A stretch of 64,000 nt of DNA from Rotaria macrura (lineage: Eukaryota; Rotifera; Eurotatoria; Philodinida; Philodinidae). The notes under the pieces were generated by a model that saw nothing but the letters and a program-made list of their open reading frames with translations, was not told where the DNA came from and made no database searches. The translations under genes were made by a program, and so were the position numbers. Shown here piece after piece: positions 52,201 to 61,796 of the stretch (position 1 is the first letter of the stretch; each line of letters opens with the position of its first letter). The DNA is taken from assembly GCA_900239685.1 (NCBI GenBank), contig OENT01000651.1:1-64000 (forward strand). Reading direction: 5' to 3'.

Positions 52201-55200
52201 ATGGAATCAGCTAAATCTAGAAAACGAAAACAAGACAATTTAACTTGTGATATATGTGGAGTTGAAGTTACTTCACAGCAAACAATGGATGCACATATTC
52301 GTGGACAAAAGCATATGAAAAAAATGAAAACAAAAACCGTATGATCTGTTTCATTGATGAGTGAGCAATAGGCTATCTTTTCTTGTATAATCAATAGAAC
52401 GAGTTGGTCAATCATGCACCTATCAATACTTATGCTAATGAAAAGCGTACAGCATCAACTAACTTAGAAAAAAAACAAAATCAATTTGAAACTCCAGCTA
52501 AACCGTCAACTTCGTCTAATCAAAAGAGTGCTTTACAGTTAGTAAACGAGCTAGCTAGTTTTAATAAGGTCAATATCCTAGCAGAAGTATATCGTCTCTA
52601 AAGAAATTCAAAAATGTATATTTTAGGCCACGGCTAAGTGTGATTTAATCAGTGAAACTGGTCCAGCGCATCGGAAACAATTCGAAGTAAGATTAGTAGT
52701 TGCTGGCGAAATTTACACAGGCATCGGAACAAGTATCAAGCGAGCACAGCAAATTGGTTTGTATGTCAGATAGATTGATTCTCTGACTTTCTTTTTACTT
52801 CTATACTTAAATCAAGCGGCTGAGAAAGCTTTAGCAACTACAACACTGAAAAAACCTGAACACAAACAACATCGATTAAATTCATCACTTGCGATGACGC
52901 AAAAAGAACGAGGTGAGTTTATTGTTTTGTTTGCTTACTTTAATTTATATCAAGAAAAACAAGGGTATATCATTAGAAAAACTTGACAAAGTATTTATTC
53001 GATGTAAGTCTATTGATCCGATCGTTGATAGTCTGAAAAACCGATGGATATGAACGCTGTTTTCAAAGACATTCTATTGTAAAATTTGTATTTACACCGT
53101 AACCAATAGACAAGAGGTTTTCATTGGACGTGTTTCAACTTTCAAAACTGACAATATCAGCTAGTAGTTTTGAAAAAACTACTTATTTTAATACATCAGG
53201 AGAATTTTCATAAGTTGTAATATTTCGAAAAATTATATTTCTTAGTCTTTGACGAGATCAGTGTAGTGATATGTTATTACAAACAATTATCATGTCGGTG
53301 AATAAGAAGTTCAAAAACCAACAGCCAATAGTAGACATATTTCCGGACGGCCGAGTAATAAATAGTTGAAAGAGGAGATGAGACTACTGAAAAATTGCCA
53401 TTTAAGAAATAATATTGTAGAATCTAAATCGATAGAAAATTTCCTTATGAATTCGGATGATATTGAAATGTTTAGTATCTGGAGATATGATTATCATCAT
53501 TGTAGACTAGTAATATTCATTAGTTATTATGTATTTAAAGAATGAATCAAATTTAATGTGAGTGTAAGCTAAGACGGTCAGTACGCTAATCATGCATTGA
53601 TGGGCCAAGAAATTATTGAAAATAAAGGCTTCATTATGAATAAAACTGAGTTTAAAGATGATCTGATTCTATTCTTTTCATTTTTGTGTACTCAAAAAGT
53701 GAGTACACTCTAGAATCGGTCAGTGTGTCCGGCCGTCCGGCAGTTAACACGATAACTCTTTACAAATACATCCGATTGAGCTGAAATTTTGTGCACAGAA
53801 TTGTCTGATGAATATCTCAGTCGAGTTCGAAGATGAGAAGGATCCGGCAAGAAATGGCTGAGTTATCGAAAAATTGTCATTTTTCACCAAGCAATCCCTG
53901 AGGTGGGGTACAGGGATTTTTTCAGAAAAAACTTTTTTCTCAGAATTATCCACAACTTATGTAAAGTGACTCAGTTTTTAACGCTGATTCCGAATCTGAT
54001 ATTAGTTTTGAACCAAATCGTGCTTTCTAAAAGAACATCGCCAAAAATGGTCTCGAAATAAACAAAAACTGCATCCCGAAACTAAATTGTCTAGATATGT
54101 CTCAGTTGAACAGTAGTGTTGGGATTTACCAAATACCTGGTTCTGTAGCTACTTAAAAGGACTATCGAAAGGTAAAAACCCGAAGTCAATAGATATTAAT
54201 ATTGACCAAGCAATCCCTGAGGTGGGTACAGGGATTTTTTCAAAAAAAACTTTTTTCTCAGAACTATCCACAACGTATATAAATCGACTCAGTTGTTAAC
54301 TCTGATTCCGAATCTGATATTAGTTTTGAACTAAATCGCAGCTTTCTAACAAAACATTAGCTGCAAAAAGGTCTCAAATGCACAAAGTCTGCATCTAGAA
54401 ACAAAATTGCCTAGATATGTCTGAGATGATCAGTAGTTTTGGAGTTTCCCAAAAAGGTTTACCAAGATACTTCATCCGTGTACACATTCTAGAATGACTG
54501 ATTTGTCTCATTCACTTTTGAAGTACACATAACTCTCGGACATAAGTCCGAAGTTTTCACATTTATTCTTCTATGCGAAAGAAATTTCTTTTGTCGTCGT
54601 TTTTCGTCATTTGAAATAGTGTATCGAGCATGAATCAATGATTATCTATTGCAATGTTTCTTGATATCGAACTAGTCAATATTGATCGTTTTCTTTTAGT
54701 TAAATGACAGAATTTAGTCTCGATCAAAAGCTGAATAAAATTACTAGTAGGAAATCTTTTTAACAATTGAAAACCATGAAAAACTGCCATTGAAAATAAT
54801 AGTTTCCGATCTCTGAAATCTAGAAAGTATGCTAAAGGGCAAATTTACTATTATCAACTAGTATGAAATGGCTGACGTTAGATAAATGAACTAGTTTTAA
54901 TATGTGTACAATGGACGAGTGATTCTCCGACATAATTATAAGTTGCAGAATATCAACTACTATATATGCGAAAAAAATGAAAATATTATCACCTAGAAAA
55001 GTAAAACAGAATTGTTTTTCACATTTCTAAACATGAATCAATATGGCATTTGTACTCATATGACTTCAGAGAATGAAATACGCAGACTAAGTATCCATTT
55101 TTTAAATCTCTATCAAAAATCAGTAATACATCCCTTTCTAAGAAAAGCATGCGTAAATTTATTTTCATTTTGTCGAAGATCTTGGAAAAAATCGTAGTCA

Positions 55201-58200
55201 TGCATTTACTCCTACTGCTAGAGATATATTGTGAATTAGTTTATTAGTTGCATTCCTGAATATTTGAAATATAGTTGTTCACAATGCGATTAACTAGAAG
55301 ACAATGAACGTTATAGTTTTGATTAAAAATCTCTATTCGATCAGTAAATGAAGTTTTCAAAGTTCTTGTTCAAATATACATAATCAATCACTTGTAAACA
55401 AAAGATTTTTTCTACTTGACTTTTCTGAATTCTTGCGAAATGATCGGTAACATAATGAAGATAAAATAAATAACCTTCATTTGAATCCACAAAGATTGTT
55501 CGCCTAAATTTATTCCCGATAAAAACTGTATTTGTATTATTTTTCATTAGTTCGAAGTACATCAGAATCAAATTCTTGGTAAGTAAATATCGTCTGTAGA
55601 ACCAGAGAAAACTTGATTATAGTAATATCGAAATATATGATTAGAATTTAAATAAAAAAAGAGACTTTCTACAATCAAGTTTTTGACTTCACAATTGATT
55701 AATTGAATAATCGATTTTAAATTTCACTTTTGGTTTCAGTGTATTCGAATAGTTCTCATCAACATGTGTCGCAACAACAAAAGTTTACCCTCGAAAATCA
55801 ACAAGCAGAAAACATTTCAAATCAACGAAAAATGAATCCTATGACTGAAAATCAATTAGAAATACTTTTGCAGAAAAAGCATACTGAAATACGTGTATCC
55901 GATAGTACAAAACTTGTATTAAATAATTTCGTTGAACATATTGAACGAGCTCTAAAAACTGTGTCTGATCACATGATGAAACAATGCCAACTAAAAAATA
56001 TACGTGTTGCACTCAAATTACCCGATAAGATTTTGCCAAACGTTGTCGAACAATCTGAAGAAGATCCGTCAGAACCATTCCGGTATTCAAAAACATTTAC
56101 GCATATTATTTTTTGATTCATATTCTTCTATTCTTTCTGTTGCTTTGTCAAGAATGTTGAAAGGTGTTATGAAAGTTTCGATCTTGGCGATGGATCTCGC
56201 TCTTAAAACTGATCATGAATCTACGTTGGCACTTATTTGTGCTAATAAACCAAATGTAGCATTACTGAATGATATTTGTCGAGAATTGACTGTCATATTA
56301 CGTAAAGAACCGATACTTTCGAATGCGTCCAATTGTTCTGAACAACGATTGTTATCGCCTAATTATCAGGTACACGCAGATGTATCTGATGCTTGTCTAA
56401 CTGTTAAATCGAGCCATTCACCTCAACATATTATTCGAATAATGTTAACATCGCCGGTATTTCGTCGTGAGAATTTTTTCAATTTCGATCAAGAAACGTG
56501 TGACAAAATAGAAGAATTAAATCCTGATCCATTGAATATGCTCGACAAAAATAAATGTTTACAAGCAGCAGCTGAAATACGTACGTGTGAGAATGAAGAC
56601 ATATTTCAATAATTATTACGTACCTACATAAGATGTTCGTCGCGGTGATAGTCGATTCAGTTCTTGGAGTCGCATACACAGATGAGGTCTAAAGAAAAGT
56701 TTCCAGATTCGGTCCAAATAGCTTTACTTGTTGGCAGATGTGAAGATTTTTCTAATAGTTTAAATCGAGAATCAGTCAAATGATAGTTTCACAACACAAT
56801 GTTCTTCGCTATTGTTCGCACTTTTTGTAAACTATATCTAATAAAAATGTTCAAACGTTTTCTAACCAGAAAAAAGAATTTAAGAGGTAATCACCATTGC
56901 TAAGATTATTCTTCAAAGTATCGATCGAAAAGTTAGTGACCGTTCAAATATACGACGGACCATAGCATTCAAAAAGTAAACTGTCTACAAAATCGTTCAT
57001 TTAGAGAAGCGAGCTCTAATCGTAAGACATTCCAATGAATTTCAAGATCATATCTAGTACCTTCTCGTACTTTTTATGCAGCATAAATGGATCCTTAAAA
57101 GAGAATCTTCATGAGATATAGTGAAGAATTATTTGTAAAGAACTTTAAATAGATTATGCGACACGATATGAAAAATAAACGGCATCGGAAATACTACTGA
57201 ATTCGGTAAGAAAAACATAATAATATTTCTAATATAGAATCTAATTGTCAACATTGATCATATTATTGAGCAATTTTTGAAAGCGATGACTCAATACGTA
57301 TATTTGTACATCGAATGTCTATTAGATCAATATTCAAGAACATTGTTTCAACGTCAATGAGTTATAACAATGTTTAATTTTCAAATAGCAAAACTTGAAA
57401 ATTCATGACTTTTTTGTTCGTTCTCGAAATGTTCAGAAATATCGAACTGCACTAATTTACTTTCTGATGGTAATTGCCGTTGTTAAGTGAATTTCTCTCA
57501 TGTAGAATAAGTAATCATATTGTTTTGTAATTCAAATTGATCTATATAAGAACACAGTCGTTCGTATGAAATTATATTGTTCAAACGATCTAACTAGAGA
57601 GAAATGTTCTTCGATGAAACCTTGCTTTCGCCGTTGATTTTTTCTTCAATGTCAAGGGCAAATGAATCTTTCTTTTCAAGATACTCTACAAACGAGGAAT
57701 CTTCTTATGAGACATATTTACATTGTCCATCTTATCTATCGACTTGATCCACATTTCTAATCGTTCGTTTCTTTCGGTAATCCCAAAGATAGTGTCGAAA
57801 ATGATCGTCGTACTCATAAGAATTTAATATACACTACTTTTCTTTACGCCTCTTCTCTACAGTTTTCAACACGAGCCATATCCTAATTGCTCGTGAGTAG
57901 CTACAACGAATAGATACTATGGCTTAGTCCTCGAAAATATGATTTCAGAAAGGAAAATAACTTTTTTCAATTGATCATGTTTTGTGAGTCTAAAGCAACC
58001 GGAGAACACTTATGAGGTGATACCTGAACGAGTATTCATTTGCATGATAATAAGAGAACTATTTTCAAAAGTCTTGTGAATCGTTTGATATGATCAACTA
58101 TGAACAGAGTACACATATTTGGGCATTCGACATTCAAAAATGTGTTCACTTGTAACATTCTAACTTTAATAACTTCTTTCTTTGTGTCTAGGTCACGCAA

Positions 58201-58601
58201 ATTGGTTTACAGGATATATGCTTAATGTAAATTATTATTTGATTGTTCTTCGAATTTTACGTGATTTACAATATAATCAAACTCCGCTATCTTGCCTTAG
58301 CCTTTGGTGTCTTGTATTACTTGTTCATAAGTGTCAAATTCAACCAATAAACTCGATAGCAGTAGTATTTCGTAGTTTCTTTAGTTGCTTAAGCAGTGGT
58401 ATTCTATTTAAAATTAATGAAAATGGTTCAGGTTTACTAGACCCCTGTGAACAATATATTGTTGATGCTGCTGATTATCTGACTAATGAACAACGTTCAA
58501 CTGTAACAAATTATGCCAAGTATATTCTATGTCTCTTGAATTTCGACGAATTCGATAAAATATTTTCTTGTAATCAACATTCCAGTGACGTCTCGATTTA
58601 A
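52201..58601 (+). CDS. U1-type zinc finger + dsRBD + DZF protein (ZFR/NF90-like)
   Basis: Exons 52201-52338, 52398-52568, 52627-52756, 52817-52912, 55740-56082, 56153-56580 and 58192-58601 encode 571 residues in one frame. Residues 16-38 are a C2H2 finger of the JAZ/U1 type (CDIC-x12-H-x5-H), a dsRNA-binding finger found in ZFR. Residues ~90-160 form a dsRNA-binding domain (ALQLVNELASFNK, ETGPAHRKQFEV, GTSIKRAQQIAAEKALA). Residues ~215-560 form a DZF domain, a nucleotidyltransferase-like dimerisation fold: VSILAMDLALKTD, DPLNMLDKNKCLQAAAEIRHANWF, VLRILRDL, SGILF, LDPCE. DZF proteins pair with one another (NF45, NF90, ZFR) on dsRNA, in editing, splicing and mRNA control. Vertebrate ZFR has fingers and DZF without a dsRBD, and NF90 has DZF first, so this order is a mixture. 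ATG 52201 follows an acceptor-like CTTTAG, so a 5' untranslated exon is possible. Confidence 0.9.
52913..55739 (+). other. Intron 4 of the DZF gene (2.8 kb) with repeat element
   Basis: Donor GTGAGT at 52913, acceptor GTTTCAG ending at 55739. It separates the dsRBD from the DZF domain and contains the TIR element at 53685-54530. ORFs at 55012-55201 and 55341-55571 have no recognisable content. Confidence 0.8.
53685..54530. mobile_element. Non-autonomous TIR element with an internal ~250-base duplication
   Basis: The left end has GTGTACTCAAAAAGTGAGTA; the right end in reverse complement has GTGTACTTCAAAAGTGAATG, and both are followed by TCTAGAAT. Inside, 53887-54140 and 54206-54457 are direct copies: both begin ACCAAGCAATCCCTGAGGTG, continue through ACAGGGATTTTTTC, TATCCACAAC, CTGATTCCGAATCTGATATT and GCCTAGATATGTCT-like blocks, and differ by scattered substitutions. 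No ORF of note. The block also matches part of the thioredoxin-intron foldback repeat. Confidence 0.6.
56581..58191 (+). other. Intron 6 of the DZF gene (1.6 kb)
   Basis: Donor GTACGT at 56581 and acceptor GTCTAG ending at 58191; the join restores an Arg codon before HANWF. No feature recognised inside. Confidence 0.75.
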
Positions 58602-58687
58602 TAAAAGATTTCTTTTCGATTTTTGTGTATTTCATATGATGATTATGAAAGGTTGATTTTTCTTTTTTCAGACCGAAATATATAAAT

Positions 58688-59458
58688 ATGAAACGTTCCT
58701 ATTCATTTCTAAATTCATCTACAAAAAAGCGTTCGAAAACAGACAATGATACATCAAATACATCGGCGTCGTTGACATTAAATTCATTGAAATTTTTTAT
58801 CGATGAGTCAAAAAATCTGTTTATTCAATATCTCCATATGCCACCCATCATATTCAAGCATCAATTGTATTCATTATCATCAAATAATCGAACATCCATC
58901 GATTGTGAATTACAAGAAATGTTTAAACAGAATCAAATACGATTATTTCATTCTGATTATGGCATTATGCTAATGTTTACGAATGACTATCATCAAGTAA
59001 TCGAACGACAATTGAACGAAGACAATTTATCTTCGTTATCAATTGAAAAAAATCGTTTGAAGCAAAGATTTATCAAAAGTTTATTACCGAATTCTATACG
59101 CTTATCAGTAGATAAAAATACCCTAGAAAATGAATATCATATGTATTCAAATGATATTCATTTGCTTATACAATCGGGTTTACTACTACCAAAACAAGTT
59201 GATCAGTATTGGTTTTCAATACCGAATTTGGCATCGTTTATTACATGTGTAGAGAAAGGTCGACGAACACTCCGGCAAATGTTATCTCGACGAACATATC
59301 GAGAAATACCAATGAATGAATTCCGTTTAAGAGATACGAAAAGGACTTGTTTATTAGGATTTGACTATCATATACGTGACTTAATTGGAGCAAATTTGGC
59401 ACATATTATTGATGCACCAACAGGTTCAATTGTTAGAATCGGATCGGAAAAGATTTAG
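58688..59458 (+). CDS. STK19: STK19 homologue (winged-helix nuclear protein)
   Basis: A single uninterrupted ORF of 256 residues, close to the length of the revised human protein. The end is diagnostic: FWFSIP-like WFSIPNLASFITCVEKGRRTL, RRTYREIPMNE, LGFDYHIRDLIGANLAHII and TGSIVRI match the C-terminal half of STK19. The N-terminus has a basic nuclear-localisation-like stretch (STKKRSKTD). The family was once named a kinase but has no kinase motifs. It is now described as tandem winged helices that bind DNA and help transcription-coupled repair at stalled RNA polymerase II. It lies only 86 bases after the DZF gene stop on the same strand. Whether it has its own promoter cannot be seen. An acceptor-like TTTTTTCAG at 58664-58672 shortly before the ATG suggests a spliced leader or 5' exon. 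Confidence 0.9.
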   Translation: MKRSYSFLNSSTKKRSKTDNDTSNTSASLTLNSLKFFIDESKNLFIQYLHMPPIIFKHQLYSLSSNNRTSIDCELQEMFKQNQIRLFHSDYGIMLMFTNDYHQVIERQLNEDNLSSLSIEKNRLKQRFIKSLLPNSIRLSVDKNTLENEYHMYSNDIHLLIQSGLLLPKQVDQYWFSIPNLASFITCVEKGRRTLRQMLSRRTYREIPMNEFRLRDTKRTCLLGFDYHIRDLIGANLAHIIDAPTGSIVRIGSEKI

Positions 59459-60291
59459 AATGAAATCCTAATGTCTATGTAACTTTTGTTGTATCATTAT
59501 ACGTTTTAAATCCGCATTTATCTACTAAACTACCTTGTAAATATTTATAATGGGCTACTATTTTGCTACCGTATCATGTAATCAGAAATATGTAACTTTA
59601 TTTTCTTTTCCTTTTCGGTTTCATAAATACAATAACTTTATTCAATATCATTGATCCTCTTATCTGTCTCTTTTTTTGTTATGCATTGAGAAATTTATTG
59701 AGAAATATTCCAATGAATTAGATAAGTACTTGATGAACTCCATAGTTTAGAACTCGCTCATATTCTCGCAGTGGTGCAAAATAATGTCGTAGTCGTGTTT
59801 TGTTTAGAAATCTTGATTCTCCTAGATTATATTGAATTTAACTGTGTATGCATTTGTTAGTGTGAACTTATCTTTTTACTGAAACAGTATGTGAGACTTA
59901 GCCATAAACTTCGATCTCGTAGACACTTTCACACATACAAGCAGTTGTTGTCCAATACTGTATCACTAATGAAATTGAGCAAATGAATACGAATATACCT
60001 TTTATTGATTTATATATATTATAATAAATAATACTAATATCAATAACTACATGCTGTCATCGACATAATAAAAGAAATAATACAGCTCAAGTTGAATCAT
60101 TTAGAAATAAGTGCACAGAAAAAGAGAAAGCAAAACACATTTAAAAATACATTTAAAACAAATACAAATAAGTTTTTTAAATATTTTCTTGAGAATAGCT
60201 TTTGAGCCTTAAATTTTACACAGACTATTCTAATCTGTCAATTAGAGATTAATAAATTGCATGATTTGTACCATGAAGCGTATCCAGTCTT
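59459..60291. other. Convergent intergenic region
   Basis: 3' untranslated sequence of STK19 and of the EF-hand gene. No ORF or RNA gene was recognised. Confidence 0.6.
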
Positions 60292-61796
60292 TCAAAGGTT
60301 TTGGCCTGGAAAAAGAACACCACGAGAATTCATAATGATTTCTAGAAAATAAAAATCTTCATCACAACAAATACGTACCGAAAAGTTTGCGGACTTCGTT
60401 CATATCAAGATGACTACTGTTGTTAGTATCAGCTGCAGTAAAGAGAGCAGATGCACCATCGAAACCTCCAGATGAGAAGCCAGATGATGATCCAACAAAG
60501 CTGGCACCACCTTGAAAACCACTGACACTTGCTCCTTCATCAACTGCAGCATCCACTGATCCGAAACCGTATGAGCTAGCATCGAAGCCAAAAGCAGCAA
60601 AACCTGGTGCTGACTAAAATAACATCGAAAAGTAGATCGTCACATTGAAAAATACGAGGACAATTATGAGCGTACGATATCTTCGACAACACCAGCAGCA
60701 CGAGCCTGTGCCAATAGTGAAGAAGCATCCAGGAGTTAAGCCCCGTATGTTTGAACGTAAGCAGCTGGATTAGCTTGAACAATACCGAGGCGTTGAAATT
60801 GACGGACAACGTGAACTTGCACTGGCTCGTATTGAATGATGATGTTGTGTGGAGCAGGATACGATACAGCAGGATGCGCACGCTGAACAATGATGCGTCG
60901 CTGAGGTTGAGGTCCATATTGAAGCCAACGTTCGATAATAATATCACCTAAGAATAAATCATAAATATCATAGAAATAGTTCAAGGAAGAGAAATCAGAA
61001 AGTGTACTAACGTGGTCTGGGTGGAAGGGGTGGAAGACGTTCGATGATGACTGATCGTGGAGGAACTGGTAAAGGAGCTAGGCGACGAATGACCGTTTGT
61101 GGTGGAATTGGAACTGGTGCCAATGGTGGTTTTTCACGGAGAACGAGTGGTGGAGGAAGAGGTACAGCCCGTTGGCGAATGTGAAGTGGAGGTGGTTGAG
61201 ATGGACGAACTTCTTTGATGATCAGTGGCTAGAATAAGAGTGAAAAATAGTAGTTCATGATAATAAGTAACATCAGCGATGATGTAGAAAGCTTACTCCT
61301 GGTGGTGGAAGAGGTGGTGGTTGAAGAAATCGAACTTTGATATTCTGTGTATATGTTTGTGCACCACCAACGGCTGCACGATGAATAATTTGGGGGTTTG
61401 AGTCAATGAAGAGACCTTGAGAATCAGAAGCGTATTGCTGTAGCAGACCACTTCCGGCAGATGATCCTGCGGCAGCTCCACCAAATCCAGAACTGCTAGA
61501 GTATGATTCGAAGCTGCCAACACCGAACCCATGTGCCAACGATGATGTTGATTCAAAATTTGAATATGCATCACCAAAGTCAGCATCGTCCTCAATTGAT
61601 GCTGATTCGAATGATGAACTGGTACTGTATTCAGCACTAGCGCTAGCACCTCCAGCTCCTAAAAACAGCAGTGAACATCTTTAAGCACATCCTTAATAGT
61701 TAAGTTACCATCGAACTGACGAAATTCCCCAAGATCAATATGACCATCCTTGTCCGCATCAGCACCTCCCCATGATTGGAAGGAATAATTAGCCAT
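60292..61796 (-). CDS. Two-EF-hand, Gly/Ser- and Pro-rich protein with an in-frame TAA
   Basis: Exons 61796-61709, 61658-61297, 61228-61012, 60947-60676, 60613-60379 and 60305-60292 give 395 codons if codon 293 (TAA, 60738-60736) is read through. An EF-hand loop DADKDGHIDLGE lies at residues ~13-24 and a second, DTNNSSHLDMNE, near the C-terminus. Between them are a Ser/Gly/Ala-rich stretch (~30-115), a Pro-rich stretch with repeated hydrophobic-charged units (VIRRLAPLPVPP, VIIERLPPLPP, DIIIERWLQYGP, RRIIVQRAHP, NIIIQYEP; ~145-270), then QFQRLGIVQANPAAYVQTYGA, the stop, LLDASSLLAQARAAGVVEDI and another Gly/Ser-rich stretch. The VxxERxxPxP units resemble alveolin or articulin cytoskeletal repeats, so a Ca2+-responsive structural protein is possible. 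If the stop is real, the product ends at 292 residues and loses EF-hand 2. Confidence 0.7.

Noticed and set aside
51919..52214. Two plus ORFs just before the DZF gene
   Set aside because: They overlap the repeat-box array, differ in frame from the DZF protein and have no domain.
60688..60767. An 80-base intron (GTATTG...TTGGCACAG, with a CTTAAC branch-like site) that would remove the in-frame TAA
   Set aside because: Its length is not a multiple of three and its removal puts the downstream EF-hand exon out of frame, whereas reading straight through keeps it.
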